A DNA stretch of 48,102 nt from Thalassococcus profundi (GCF_003344785.1 NZ_QPMK01000021.1:26595-74696), one strand, 5' to 3'. Shown: positions 16,281 through 24,838, counted from the stretch's first letter. Numbers and translations: made by a program. The notes: a model not told the origin generated them from the letters alone.

Positions 16281-16322
16281 CCATATTGTCACGTGACTAT
16301 GGAATCACATATAAGGCCTTAT
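16281..16322 (+). promoter_or_regulatory. promoter and operator of the ArsR-AHSA1 gene
   Basis: CCATA..GTCAC / GTGAC.TATGG (16281-16302) is a near-perfect dyad with a central 10-bp palindrome, GTCACGTGAC. It overlaps a -35-like TTGTCA (16286-16291). TATAAG (16310-16315) follows at 18 bp, which predicts transcription starting at or next to the ATG (16321). A second perfect palindrome, ATAAGGCCTTAT, spans the start codon (16311-16322). Autoregulation by the encoded ArsR domain is inferred. Confidence 0.55.
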
Positions 16323-17073
16323 GGACGCGATCTTCAAAGCTCTCAACGACCCGGCCCGCCGTGCCCTGCTGGACAGCCTCCGGCAGACGGACGGGCAGAC
16401 ACTCACCGACCTGTGCGAGCAGCTGGACATGACACGGTTCGGGGTGATGAAGCATCTCAAGATGCTCGAGGACGCCCGGTTGATCGTCACGCGCAAGGCG
16501 GGACGGTTCAAATACCACTACCTCAACGCCCTGCCACTGCAGGAGCTGGTCGACCGCTGGGTCCACCCCTTCCTGCGGCCTCAGGCCCGGGCGCTGAGCC
16601 ACCTCAAGGCAACCCTTGAAGGACAGACCATGACCAGACCCGATTTCACGATGACCACGTTCATCGACTGCACCCACGACGCCCTGTGGGAGGCATTGAC
16701 CCGCGGCGAGCTGATCGCGCTATACCATTTCGCCTGTGATACCGTTCGGGGCGACATGCAGGCCCCCGGCGACAGCGTCGCCTATCTCTATCCGCACGGC
16801 GCGCCGATGCTGTCGAACCGGGTGATCTCGATCACCCCCAAGTCGCGGATCGAAATGGCCTTCGAACCCGGCTGGGGCGGCGACCGGACCCCCTCGCGCT
16901 GTGTCTACCTCGTGGAAGCGACCGCCAGCGGCATGAAGCTCACCGTGGAACATGACGACCTGCCCGCCACGCAGACCGGCGTGGCCGACGGCTGGGCGCG
17001 GTTCCTGGCGGGCGTCAAGACCTGGCTGGAAACCGGCAAAACCCACCGCTTTGCGCCGGAGATGGCCGGATGA
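16321..17073 (+). CDS. ArsR-type HTH fused to an AHSA1/SRPBCC domain
   Basis: This 250-aa protein combines two modules. Residues about 1-90 are an ArsR winged helix (ALNDPARRALLDSLRQTDG, LTDLCEQLDMTRFGVMKHLK, RKAGRFKYHYLN), without an obvious metal-binding Cys pair. Residues about 104-248 are an SRPBCC/AHSA1 ligand-binding domain (FIDCTHDALWEALT to GVADGWARFLAGVKTWLETG). The second domain is a close paralogue of the next gene. An in-frame ATG at 16630 has AAGGA six bases upstream and aligns with the N-terminus of that paralogue, so an AHSA1-only product is possible. No Shine-Dalgarno precedes the main start; the promoter position suggests a leaderless mRNA. It is probably an autoregulated repressor with a fused ligand sensor. 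Confidence 0.87.
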   Translation: MDAIFKALNDPARRALLDSLRQTDGQTLTDLCEQLDMTRFGVMKHLKMLEDARLIVTRKAGRFKYHYLNALPLQELVDRWVHPFLRPQARALSHLKATLEGQTMTRPDFTMTTFIDCTHDALWEALTRGELIALYHFACDTVRGDMQAPGDSVAYLYPHGAPMLSNRVISITPKSRIEMAFEPGWGGDRTPSRCVYLVEATASGMKLTVEHDDLPATQTGVADGWARFLAGVKTWLETGKTHRFAPEMAG

Positions 17074-17528
17074 GCACGAAACCAGACTTCATCCTGCAGA
17101 CCTTCATCCGCTGCACGCAAGCGGCGCTCTGGGAAGCACTGACCGATGTCGATCAGATGAACGCCTACCACTTCATCGCCCGCGACATCCGCTGGGACGG
17201 CGACACACTGGTGATGGATGCGGCGGACGGCAGCCCGATGTTCCGCAACCGCACGATCCGGGCCGAGCCGATGCACCGGATCGAAGCGACCTTCGCGCCG
17301 CAATGGGACGATACGCCGCCATCGCGATCGGTCTTCCTGATCGCCTGCGAAGGCGACCACTGCCGCCTGACCGTAGAGCACTATGGCCTGCATCACCCGG
17401 TGGCGACCAACGGCGTCGCCGACGGCTGGGCGCGGTGGGCGGCCGGGCTCAAGACCTGGCTGGAGACCGGCCAGAGCCACCGCTTTGCAGAGGAGACGAC
17501 GGCAGGAGCCAAGAACGCACCTGGCTGA
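17070..17528 (+). CDS. AHSA1/SRPBCC domain protein
   Basis: This 152-aa START-like (SRPBCC) protein overlaps the preceding gene by 4 nt (ATGA). It shares TFI.CT..ALWEALT and GVADGWAR...G.KTWLETG..HRF with the C-terminal half of that gene, showing local duplication. AHSA1-type proteins bind hydrophobic small molecules in a deep cavity. The last dozen residues (AEETTAGAKNAPG) have no counterpart in the paralogue, and the C-terminal coding sequence overlaps the remnant of a MAPEG gene. The C-terminus may therefore have been altered by the decay of that gene. Confidence 0.86.
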   Translation: MSTKPDFILQTFIRCTQAALWEALTDVDQMNAYHFIARDIRWDGDTLVMDAADGSPMFRNRTIRAEPMHRIEATFAPQWDDTPPSRSVFLIACEGDHCRLTVEHYGLHHPVATNGVADGWARWAAGLKTWLETGQSHRFAEETTAGAKNAPG

Positions 17529-17907
17529 CCCGCACCGCGATCCTCGCGGCGTCGCTGCGGGTTCCCTGCATCGTCGGCGTCAACAGGCACCCCGCCGCCG
17601 ACGCCTTCGCCCGGTCCGCGCCCCTGACCGACTGTCCGGCCTGGGTGCACCGGGAGCATCTGAACCTCTTGGAACAGGCGATGCCCTTCGCGGTGGTGGT
17701 GATCTTCGCGCATCTCGCGGGCGGGACCAACGCGATCACGGTCTGGGCCAGCGCCGCCGCCTTCCGGCTGCGCCTGGCCCATGCGGCCGGCATGATTTCG
17801 GACATGGCCGGATGCCGCTGCACCCGCTGATCGTCACCGCCGGCCGGCTTTGCATCCCGGCCATCGCCGCCGCGGTCCTGACCGCCTGGAACGACGCGGG
17901 GCGGTGA
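17513..17907 (+). pseudogene. decayed MAPEG-family membrane protein gene
   Basis: From 17513, frame 2 reads WLTRTAILAASLRVPCIVGV, then AWVHREHLNLLEQAMPFAVV and FAHLAGGTNAITVWASAAAF. This is the hallmark of MAPEG proteins (ER/NAHxN..E motif and hydrophobic helices). The frame stops at 17828-17830. After a shift around the GCCGGATG near 17810 the C-terminal helix continues as PLHPLIVTAGRLCIPAIAAA to a stop at 17905-17907. No start codon is present in frame near the beginning. Charged residues occur where family members have aromatic ones (LRVP, AGRL), and the usual RAHRAHxN seems shortened. These signs indicate a recent pseudogene. Family identity is firm; the number of lesions is my reading. 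Confidence 0.72.
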
Positions 17908-17916
17908 CAGCCACCG

Positions 17917-17990
17917 CCCCTTCATCTTGCCGATAAACCTCCGGAGAGCACGAGAGGCAGCGCCTCTCGTACCGCCTCCGCGGAGGCGGT
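17917..17990 (-). repeat. modular intergenic repeat, copy B, with adjacent palindrome
   Basis: On the minus strand a perfect 20-bp palindrome with half site ACCGCCTCCG (17990-17971) is followed by a hairpin (ACGAGAGGC, GCT, GCCTCTCGT; 17970-17950), then GCTCTCCGGAGG and the tail TTTATCGGCAAGATGAAGGG. It lies between the MAPEG remnant and the convergent MFS gene. The palindrome touches the MFS stop codon. It is almost identical to copy C at 30.4 kb over about 55 bp. Confidence 0.75.
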
Positions 17991-19237
17991 CACCCCCGCT
18001 CCACCTCGCGCAACCGGAGCGCCATGATCCCGCCCGCCGCACTCAGAACCGCGAAGCCCAGAAGCGCCGCCACCGGCCCGACAAAGCTCAGCGCCCCGCC
18101 GATCAGACCGGTCACCAGCAGCAGCACGCCGATGGCGGTGTTGGCCAGCGCCGCGTAGGTCGACCGCGCATCCTCGGGCGCCATGTCGACAAGGTAGGTC
18201 GACCGCCCGCTGCGCACGCCCTGGTAGGCGATCATCAACACGAAGAGAATCGCCGGGATCACGCCGTAGACCGAGGCCCACCCCAGAAGCGCCGCCGCAA
18301 CCGCCGCCAGCATCGCCACTGCGCCGGAAAGGCCAGACAGCATCAGCACCCGGCGCGACGACACGTCCGACAGCCGCCCCCAGACATAGGAGCTGACAAA
18401 GGCCGCCGCCGCCGAGGCCAGCACCAGCGCGCCGAGCCGCGACAGCGCGCCCTCGCCGCCCTCGAGCAGCACCAGGTAGGGCGGGGCCAGCGCTGTGGCG
18501 GTGAGCAGACCGCGCACCGCGATGAACCAGCGGAACTGCGCATCCTCGCGCAACGGCGTGAAATCCAGACCTTCCCGCGCCTCGGGCTCCGACGGCTTTT
18601 CCCGCAGCGTCGAGAACACCGCCGCGGCGCAGAACCACAGCGCCGCCGCGAGGCCGATGGCGACGATCAGCGCCGGCGTGTTCTGCACCAGCCCCGACAT
18701 CAGCAAGAGCGCGAAGACCAGCACCGCGATGGACGCCACCGACCCCGCCACGCCCTTGACCGACCCGCGCCGGGTCTTGGGGATGGTCTTGCCGAGAATG
18801 TCCTTGTAGCTGACCGAGGCGCAGGCCCGCGACACCGCGAGAACCGCCAGCGCCGCGACGATGGCGAGCCCCGCGGCCCAGCCTTCCAGCGTCAGCGCGA
18901 AGAGACAGATGGCGGCCGCCGCGAGGCCCTGCCCGAGGCAGCCGGTGATCCAGGCCCATTTGCGATGCCGCATGCTCTCGACCCAGCCCGCCAGGAACAG
19001 CTGCGGCAGCAGCGCCCCGGCTTCGCGCACCGGCACCAGCGCGCCCACCAGCACGGCGGGGGCGCCAAGGCCGTTCATCAGCCAGCTCAGCACCAGTTTC
19101 GGGTCAATGAGACCGTCCGCCACCTTGGTCATCGACAGCGACACCATGTGCCGCGCGCCGTTGCGCGCCTCGGTCCGGGTCGCCTCGCCGTCGTCGTCGG
19201 TCAGCGTGCCGTAAAGTTCGGTGTTCAGATCTGTCAT
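17990..19237 (-). CDS. MFS transporter
   Basis: This 415-aa integral membrane protein has 10-12 hydrophobic segments. A basic cytoplasmic loop between helices 2 and 3 (ESMRHRKWAW), a long central loop with charged residues (TLREKPSEPEAREGLDFTPL) and a second-half loop VWGRLSDVSSRRVLML (a motif A-like G..SD..SRR) place it in the major facilitator superfamily. A hydrophilic 30-residue N-terminus precedes the first helix. The substrate cannot be inferred from sequence. It is divergent from thrS with a short intergenic gap. Confidence 0.87.
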   Translation of the reverse strand: MTDLNTELYGTLTDDDGEATRTEARNGARHMVSLSMTKVADGLIDPKLVLSWLMNGLGAPAVLVGALVPVREAGALLPQLFLAGWVESMRHRKWAWITGCLGQGLAAAAICLFALTLEGWAAGLAIVAALAVLAVSRACASVSYKDILGKTIPKTRRGSVKGVAGSVASIAVLVFALLLMSGLVQNTPALIVAIGLAAALWFCAAAVFSTLREKPSEPEAREGLDFTPLREDAQFRWFIAVRGLLTATALAPPYLVLLEGGEGALSRLGALVLASAAAAFVSSYVWGRLSDVSSRRVLMLSGLSGAVAMLAAVAAALLGWASVYGVIPAILFVLMIAYQGVRSGRSTYLVDMAPEDARSTYAALANTAIGVLLLVTGLIGGALSFVGPVAALLGFAVLSAAGGIMALRLREVERG

Positions 19238-19289
19238 GCGGCCGCCGCCCTTCGTGTTGTCCCTGCGAATCCCCCGCCAACGCCCTTGC

Positions 19290-19318
19290 TTGACAGCCGG
19301 TTCCGCTGTTGCGACATA
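19290..19318 (+). promoter_or_regulatory. putative thrS promoter
   Basis: A perfect -35 TTGACA (19290-19295) is followed after 17 bp by GACATA (19313-19318), about 60 bp before the thrS ATG. The -10 match is poor. No T-box-like leader is visible. Confidence 0.5.
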
Positions 19319-19380
19319 GGGCGCGCATCATAACCCGCAACCGGGCGTTCCGTGGGCGCCAAACCGACGAGGAGGCCGAC

Positions 19381-21366
19381 ATGGCCCAGATCTCCCTGAC
19401 TTTTCCCGATGGCAACGCGCGTGAGTACGACGCTGGCGTGACCCCTGCCGAGGTCGCCGAGTCGATCTCCAGGTCGCTGTCGAAAAAGGCGATTTCCGCC
19501 ACCGTCGATGGCCGGCACTGGGACCTGCAATGGCCGATCGAGGCCGACGCCGGCATCGCCATCAACACCATGGCCGACCGCGCCCCGGCGCTGGAACTGG
19601 TGCGCCACGACCTCGCGCATATCATGGCCCGCGCCGTGCAGGAGATCTGGCCCGACGTGAAGGTCACCATCGGCCCGGTGATCGAGAACGGCTGGTATTA
19701 CGACTTCGACCGCGCCGAACCCTTCACCCCCGAGGACCTGGGCGCCATCGAAAAGAAGATGAAAGAGATCATCAACAAGCGCGACCCGGTCCGCACCGAG
19801 GTCTGGGAGCGCGATGTTGCGATCAAGTATTACGAGGACCGCGGCGAGCCCTACAAGGTCGAGCTGATCGAGGCGATTCCGGGCGACGAGCCGCTGCGCA
19901 TGTACTGGCACGGCGACTGGCAGGACCTGTGCCGCGGCCCGCACCTGCAACACACCGGTCAGGTCCCGGCGGATGCCTTCAAGCTGATGTCGGTGGCCGG
20001 CGCCTACTGGCGCGGCGACAGCAGCCGCGCGATGTTGCAGCGTATCTACGGCGTGGCCTTTCCGAACAAGGAAGAGCTCAAGGCCCATCTGCACATGCTG
20101 GAAGAGGCCGCCAAGCGCGACCACCGCAAACTGGGCCGCGAAATGGATCTCTTTCACATGCAGGAGGAAGCGCCCGGCCAGGTCTTCTGGCACCCGAACG
20201 GCTGGACGATCTACACCACACTGCAGGACTACATGCGCCGCAAGCAGCGCGCCGGCGGGTACAAGGAGATCAACACGCCGCAGGTCGTGGACCGCAAGCT
20301 GTGGGAGAAATCCGGCCACTGGGACAAGTACCAGCACCACATGTTCATCGTCGAAGTCGACGAGTCCCGCGACGGCGAGGAGGACGACGCCAGCGTCAAG
20401 AACAAGGCCGAGACGCGGATCAACGCATTGAAGCCGATGAACTGTCCCTGCCACGTGCAGGTCTACAACCAGGGCCTCAAGTCCTACCGCGACCTGCCCC
20501 TGCGGCTGGCCGAATTCGGATCCTGCAACCGGTTCGAACCCTCGGGCGCGCTGCACGGCATCATGCGGGTGCGCGGCTTCACCCAGGACGACGCGCATAT
20601 CTTCTGCACCGAAGAGCAGATCCAGCAGGAATGCGCCCGCTTCATCGAGTTCACCGCCGACATCTACCGCGAACTGGGCTTCGATAGCTTCGAGATCGCC
20701 TTTGCCACCCGCCCCGAAAAGCGCGTCGGCACCGAGGAAAGCTGGGATTACGTCGAGGGCGCGCTCGAGAACGCGATCAAGGCCGTGGGCCGCGACTACA
20801 GGCTGGAGCCGGGCGACGGCGCCTTCTACGGCCCCAAGCTCGACTTCTACCTGACCGATGCGATCGGCCGGGTCTGGCAATGCGGCACCTTCCAGGTCGA
20901 CCCCAACCTTCCCGAGCGGCTCGACGCAAATTACATCGCCGCCGACGGGGCCAAGCACCGGCCTTTCATGCTGCACCGCGCGACGCTGGGCAGCTTCGAG
21001 CGGTTCATCGGCATCCTGATCGAGAACTGGGAAGGCAAGCTGCCGTTCTGGCTGGCGCCGCGGCAGGTCGTCGTGGCCTCGATCATCTCGGAGGCGGATG
21101 ACTACGTACACGAGGTCGTGGCGGCGCTGACCGCCGCGGGCGTGCGCGCCGAAGCCGATGTCCGCAACGAGAAGATCAACTACAAGGTCCGCGAACATTC
21201 GGTCGGCAAGGTGCCGGTGATCCTGGCCGTGGGCGCACGCGAGGTCGAGGAACGCACCGCTACCCTGCGCCGCCTTGGCGAAAAGCAGACCAGCGTCGTG
21301 GCGCTGGAGGAGCTGGTGCGCGACCTCGCGGCGGAGGCGACCCCGCCCGACTTGCGCGGCGCATGA
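19381..21366 (+). CDS. thrS: threonyl-tRNA synthetase
   Basis: This 661-aa class II synthetase has the full domain order. A TGS domain spans about residues 1-62. The editing domain has HDLAH (His76, His80) and DLCRGPHL (Cys184, His188) as zinc/hydrolytic residues. The catalytic core contains MNCPCH (zinc Cys about 355), [13 protein letters not shown] and the motif 3 region [22 protein letters not shown]-terminal anticodon-binding domain follows. The insert [20 protein letters not shown] within the core is typical of alphaproteobacterial ThrRS. The ATG at 19381 is preceded by GAGGAGG. It overlaps the next gene by 4 nt. Confidence 0.98.
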   Translation: MAQISLTFPDGNAREYDAGVTPAEVAESISRSLSKKAISATVDGRHWDLQWPIEADAGIAINTMADRAPALELVRHDLAHIMARAVQEIWPDVKVTIGPVIENGWYYDFDRAEPFTPEDLGAIEKKMKEIINKRDPVRTEVWERDVAIKYYEDRGEPYKVELIEAIPGDEPLRMYWHGDWQDLCRGPHLQHTGQVPADAFKLMSVAGAYWRGDSSRAMLQRIYGVAFPNKEELKAHLHMLEEAAKRDHRKLGREMDLFHMQEEAPGQVFWHPNGWTIYTTLQDYMRRKQRAGGYKEINTPQVVDRKLWEKSGHWDKYQHHMFIVEVDESRDGEEDDASVKNKAETRINALKPMNCPCHVQVYNQGLKSYRDLPLRLAEFGSCNRFEPSGALHGIMRVRGFTQDDAHIFCTEEQIQQECARFIEFTADIYRELGFDSFEIAFATRPEKRVGTEESWDYVEGALENAIKAVGRDYRLEPGDGAFYGPKLDFYLTDAIGRVWQCGTFQVDPNLPERLDANYIAADGAKHRPFMLHRATLGSFERFIGILIENWEGKLPFWLAPRQVVVASIISEADDYVHEVVAALTAAGVRAEADVRNEKINYKVREHSVGKVPVILAVGAREVEERTATLRRLGEKQTSVVALEELVRDLAAEATPPDLRGA

Positions 21367-21878
21367 TCGGGCCGGACGCCACCGGGCTCCTCGCTGCCGA
21401 GCGCTACCTTCGGTTCCACGACCTGGAGGCGGGACCGTCCTTCGATGCGGTCACGCTCTGGGTCGACGGCGCCGAGGTGTCGGAGCGCGAGGAAATGGCC
21501 GGCACCGGCGACCCGGAGGTCGACCGCATCCTCGGCCCGATGCATGCGATCGAAACCGGCGCGGGCTGCCTGCGCTACGAGATCACATTCGAGAACTGCG
21601 TGGCCTATGGCTGGCGGGACGAAAGTTACGTGGTGCCCGAAGCGGACGAGGATGTCTCGACCATGCTACGGCGCTACGACCGGTCGGCCTATCTCGATTA
21701 CATCACCGCCAGCACATTCGCCGCCGACGCCGCGCCCTTTCCGCTGCAGCATTTCGCGCTGGTGACGCTGGACGCGGTGATCGACGTGGTCTGCGCGGAC
21801 GCCCCGCGCGTGCGCGCGCAGATGCTGGGGCCGGACGATCCCGGCCCGAAACCGGGCCAACCGCGCGATTTCGTCTGA
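21363..21878 (+). CDS. conserved-looking protein of unknown function, coupled to thrS
   Basis: This 171-aa acidic, soluble protein has no signal peptide or membrane segment. Its start overlaps the thrS stop by 4 nt (ATGA), so it is likely translated by coupling. It contains several aromatic/acidic blocks ([36 protein letters not shown]) but no motif I recognise. Codon use and GC match the neighbours, which supports a real gene. A link to translation or tRNA charging is only positional. Confidence 0.75.
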   Translation: MIGPDATGLLAAERYLRFHDLEAGPSFDAVTLWVDGAEVSEREEMAGTGDPEVDRILGPMHAIETGAGCLRYEITFENCVAYGWRDESYVVPEADEDVSTMLRRYDRSAYLDYITASTFAADAAPFPLQHFALVTLDAVIDVVCADAPRVRAQMLGPDDPGPKPGQPRDFV

Positions 21879-22206
21879 GCCGGGTCGTGTAACAGCGCTC
21901 ACGTCTCGCGAGAGTGGCCCAGGTGCCGCACCGCAGCGACCAGCGCGCCGCTGTAACATTCCAGCGCTGGACCCCTTCGAAACCTTTCAGCCCCCCGTCA
22001 CGAGGCGCGCGGTTTTCCCGTGAAATCAAAACTCTGGTTGGCAGAGGTGTTTCACACGCCCCTGACGGGGGCTGACGCACGCGTGATGCACGCGGGCGTG
22101 AATGGTGCGGATTTCCGGCCTGGGTCAATCTGTCGCTGTCACCGGGATGCTCCCGGGCAGACAGGGTCGACAGACCATCCAATTCACCCAAGAGGAAACT
22201 CATCCG
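21879..22206. other. intergenic region upstream of bufferin operon
   Basis: About 330 bp without a convincing gene. It should contain the bufA promoter. Visible elements are two GTAACA words (near 21890 and 21953), of which the second is followed 19 nt later by CGAA, loosely like an ECF-sigma promoter. A CCGGGA-TGC-TCCCGG hairpin at 22142-22156 would fall in the leader. The bufA Shine-Dalgarno (GAGGAAA) is just before 22200. The operator is not identified. Confidence 0.45.
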
Positions 22207-22506
22207 ATGTCCAACACCATGAAAACCGCAGCCATCATCGGCGCCGTCGCCGCGTCCTTTGCCGCCACCGGCGTGCAGGCACAGGAGCAGGAAAAGTGCT
22301 TCGGCGTCAGCCTTGCCGGCGAAAACGACTGCGCCGCGGGCCCCGGCACCACCTGCGCCGGCACCTCCAAGGTCGACTACCAGGGCAACGCCTGGACGCT
22401 GGTCGAGGCAGGCACCTGCACCGAGATCGAACTGCCGGAAATGGCCGACGGATCGGACCGCATGGGATCGCTTGAAGCGCTCGACCGCGACCTGCCGCAG
22501 GGCTGA
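22207..22506 (+). CDS. bufA1: bufferin precursor peptide (DUF2282 family)
   Basis: This 99-aa protein has a clear signal peptide (residues 1-25, cleavage after GVQA). The short mature part has four cysteines (Cys31, 42, 50, 71) arranged as [28 protein letters not shown] and EAGTCTEI. This matches the DUF2282/BufA1 group of periplasmic RiPPs. In that group an MNIO enzyme converts cysteines into copper-binding heterocycles, buffering copper. The three following genes encode the expected maturase, partner and DoxX protein. The ATG at 22207 has GAGGAAA upstream. Which cysteines are modified cannot be read from sequence. Confidence 0.88.
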   Translation: MSNTMKTAAIIGAVAASFAATGVQAQEQEKCFGVSLAGENDCAAGPGTTCAGTSKVDYQGNAWTLVEAGTCTEIELPEMADGSDRMGSLEALDRDLPQG

Positions 22507-22513
22507 AATGCGC

Positions 22514-22543
22514 GGCGGGGTGCGGCTCGCGCCGCGCCCCGCC
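22514..22543 (+). terminator. stable hairpin between bufA and bufB
   Basis: GGCGGGGTGCGGC (22514-22526) pairs with GCCGCGCCCCGCC (22531-22543) over a TCGC loop, with one T-G pair. It begins 7 nt past the bufA stop. No T-run follows, so it is more likely a partial terminator or 3'-end protector that makes precursor mRNA outnumber enzyme mRNA. Confidence 0.6.
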
Positions 22544-22567
22544 ACCCTTATCCGCAAGAGGTGACCG

Positions 22568-23428
22568 ATGTTCGACCTGACCGCCCCCGACCGTCTGCCC
22601 GCCGCCCCCGGCGTCGGCTTCAAGGCGCAGCATTTCGCCGAGATCACCCGTGACGCCGGGCCCGTGCGCTGGCTCGAGATCCACGCCGAGAACTACATGG
22701 GCGACGGCGGACGCCCCCTAGCGCAGCTGCGCCATCTTGCAGAGCGCTTTCCGATTTCCGTGCATGGCGTGGGCCTGTCGATCGGCGGCGAAGGCCGCCT
22801 CGATCCCGATCACCTCGCCCGGCTCAGAAAGCTTTGCGACTGGCTGCAGCCGGCGAGCTTTTCCGAACACCTGGCCTGGTCCACCCACGACAGCCACTTC
22901 CTGAACGACCTGTTGCCGCTGCCCTACACGCAAGCCACGCTGACCCGCGTCGCCGATCACATCGACGCGGTGCAGGAGGCGCTCGGCCGGCCGATGCTGC
23001 TGGAAAACCCCTCGAGCTACCTCGCCTTCGCGGAGTCGACGCTGAGCGAGACCGAATTCCTGGCCGAGGTCGCGCGCCGTACCGGCTGCGGCCTGCTGCT
23101 CGACGTCAACAACGTCTTCGTCTCGGCCACGAACCTTGGCTACGCGCCGCGGGACTATATCGACGCCTTCCCGCTGGAACGGGTCGGGGAAATCCACCTG
23201 GGCGGCCATGACGACGACCACGACGACCACGGCGCGCCGCTCTTGATCGACAGCCACGGACGCGAAGTGGCGGATCCGGTCTGGGCGCTTCTGGAGTACA
23301 CCCTCGCGCGGTCCGGTCCGCGGCCGCTTCTGGTCGAATGGGACACCGACGTGCCCGCCTGGCCGGTCCTGGCCGAAGAGGCCCGCAGGGCCGAGGAGGC
23401 GCTGTGCCGCGCCACGCTGCCCGCATGA
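22568..23428 (+). CDS. bufB: MNIO-family (DUF692) bufferin maturase
   Basis: This 286-aa protein is a TIM-barrel multinuclear non-heme iron-dependent oxidative enzyme. Candidate iron ligands lie at strand ends: EIHAENYMG (about 37-45), SEHLAW (about 99-104), LENPSSYL (about 145-152), [16 protein letters not shown] (about 177-192), GEIHLGGHD (about 207-215) and DSHGREV (about 228-234). MNIO enzymes of buf operons convert precursor cysteines to copper-binding groups. A His/Asp-rich stretch ([11 protein letters not shown], about 212-222) is notable. A Shine-Dalgarno AAGAGGTG precedes the ATG. It overlaps bufC by 4 nt. Confidence 0.92.
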   Translation: MFDLTAPDRLPAAPGVGFKAQHFAEITRDAGPVRWLEIHAENYMGDGGRPLAQLRHLAERFPISVHGVGLSIGGEGRLDPDHLARLRKLCDWLQPASFSEHLAWSTHDSHFLNDLLPLPYTQATLTRVADHIDAVQEALGRPMLLENPSSYLAFAESTLSETEFLAEVARRTGCGLLLDVNNVFVSATNLGYAPRDYIDAFPLERVGEIHLGGHDDDHDDHGAPLLIDSHGREVADPVWALLEYTLARSGPRPLLVEWDTDVPAWPVLAEEARRAEEALCRATLPA

Positions 23429-24162
23429 CCGTCCAGTCCGCCTTTCGAGCCGCGCTTCTGGACGCGGACCGGGATGTGCCCTCCGGGCTGACCGACGGCG
23501 CGGGCCGGCCGGCGGGCCGCCGCTTCGCGGTCTACCGCAACAACGTCGCGGTCTCGCTGCGCGAGGCGCTGGAAACCGGCTTTCCGGTGGTCGCAAAGCT
23601 GCTGGGTCCGGAAAATTTCCACATGGTCGCGGGCGTCCACCTGCGCGCCGCGCCGCCCCGCTCGCCGCTGATGATGCAGTTCGGCGCCGATTTTCCCGCC
23701 TTCCTCGACAGTTTCCCTCCTCTGGCCCGCCTGCCCTATCTCGGCGACGTGGCGCGGATCGAACTGGCCCTGCGCCGCGCCTACAACGCCGCCGATGCCG
23801 CGCCGGTCGATCCCGCGCGTCTGAGCCGCCTCGGCGAAGACCGGCTGCACACCGCGCGCCTGTCACTCGCCCCGGCAGTGTCGGTGATTTGCTCGCCCTG
23901 GCCGATCTTCGCCATCTGGGCCCGCAACAGACGCCCCGGCAGTCCGAAACCCATCCCCGGCGCGCAGGACGTGGTGATCCTCCGCCCCGCCTTCGATCCC
24001 GAACCGCACCTGCTGCCCCCGGGTGGCGGCGCCTTCGTCGCGGCGCTGCTGACCGGCGCGCCGCTGGCCCGGTCCATCGACGCCGCAGGCAACGGGTTCG
24101 ACCTTTCCGCAGCCCTGTCGCTGCTTCTGGCGCAGGGCGCGATCACCGATATCCAACCCTGA
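23425..24162 (+). CDS. bufC: BufC-type partner protein (DUF2063 domain)
   Basis: This 245-aa soluble protein has the DUF2063 N-terminal helical domain with [20 protein letters not shown] and [17 protein letters not shown] (about residues 27-65). A C-terminal region likely to act in precursor recognition ([20 protein letters not shown]) follows. In buf systems this protein recruits the precursor to the MNIO enzyme. Start and stop are coupled to bufB by an ATGA overlap. Some annotation pipelines call this family putative DNA-binding; the operon context argues for the RiPP role. Confidence 0.87.
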   Translation: MTVQSAFRAALLDADRDVPSGLTDGAGRPAGRRFAVYRNNVAVSLREALETGFPVVAKLLGPENFHMVAGVHLRAAPPRSPLMMQFGADFPAFLDSFPPLARLPYLGDVARIELALRRAYNAADAAPVDPARLSRLGEDRLHTARLSLAPAVSVICSPWPIFAIWARNRRPGSPKPIPGAQDVVILRPAFDPEPHLLPPGGGAFVAALLTGAPLARSIDAAGNGFDLSAALSLLLAQGAITDIQP

Positions 24163-24173
24163 AAGGCCTTGTC

Positions 24174-24749
24174 ATGGACCGCATTCTCGACCTGCACGAC
24201 CGTGCTTTTGCCGCCGTTGAGGCCCATGCCGGCGCCCTCGTCCCGCTGCTGGCGCGAGGCGTCTTCGCCGCCACGCTGCTGGTCTATTTCTGGAGATCCG
24301 CGGCGACCAAGCTCGGCGACGGCGTCTTCGGCTTTCTGTCGCCTTCGACCGGCGCCTATGCGCAGATCTTCCCCAAGGCCTTCGAGGCGGTGGGCTACGA
24401 TGCCTCGCAACTGACGGTGTTTCACTGGGCCGTCGCGGTGGCCGGCACCTGGGCGGAATTCCTGCTGCCGCTGCTGATCGTGCTGGGTCTCTTCACCCGG
24501 CTGAGCGCGCTCGGCATGATCGGCTTCATCGCGGTGCAGAGCCTCACCGATCTCTACGGCCACGGCGGCATCGCCCATGCAGAAACGCTGGGCGCCTGGT
24601 TCGACGCGGCCCCCGACGGCGTGATCCTGGACCAGCGGGCCTTCTGGGTGTTCACCCTGTCGGTTCTGATGATCCGCGGCGCCGGCGCCCTGTCTCTGGA
24701 CGCCGCCCTGCACCGCCAGTTACGCGGCGCACCCGAGGCCGCACGATGA
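24174..24749 (+). CDS. bufD: BufD-type DoxX-family membrane protein
   Basis: This 191-aa inner-membrane protein has about four hydrophobic helices (ALVPLLARGVFAATLLVYFW, FLLPLLIVLGLFTRLSALGM and others) and the DoxX-like layout. DoxX proteins commonly end bufferin and other MNIO operons, perhaps acting in redox handling or precursor export; this is inferred. It begins 11 bp after bufC and is followed by a tRNA gene on the opposite strand. Confidence 0.85.
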   Translation: MDRILDLHDRAFAAVEAHAGALVPLLARGVFAATLLVYFWRSAATKLGDGVFGFLSPSTGAYAQIFPKAFEAVGYDASQLTVFHWAVAVAGTWAEFLLPLLIVLGLFTRLSALGMIGFIAVQSLTDLYGHGGIAHAETLGAWFDAAPDGVILDQRAFWVFTLSVLMIRGAGALSLDAALHRQLRGAPEAAR

Positions 24750-24761
24750 TGTGCCGAAAGC

Positions 24762-24838
24762 TGGCGATCCCTGAAGGACTCGAACCCTCAACCTGCTGAT
24801 TAGAAGTCAGCTGCTCTATCCAGTTGAGCTAAGGGACC
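24762..24838 (-). tRNA. tRNA-Arg (anticodon TCT)
   Basis: The minus strand folds as a standard cloverleaf. Acceptor GGTCCCT pairs with AGGGATC (one G-U). The D arm is GCTCAACTGGATAGAGC. The anticodon stem CTGAC / loop TTCTAAT has anticodon TCT, which reads AGA. The T arm is GAGGGTTCGAGTCCTTC. The discriminator G is followed by an encoded CCA. The fold was done by eye. Confidence 0.95.

Noticed and set aside
19234-21198. A 654-codon frame antisense to thrS
   Set aside because: It is a GC-driven shadow; its residues are a reverse reading of a confirmed synthetase.
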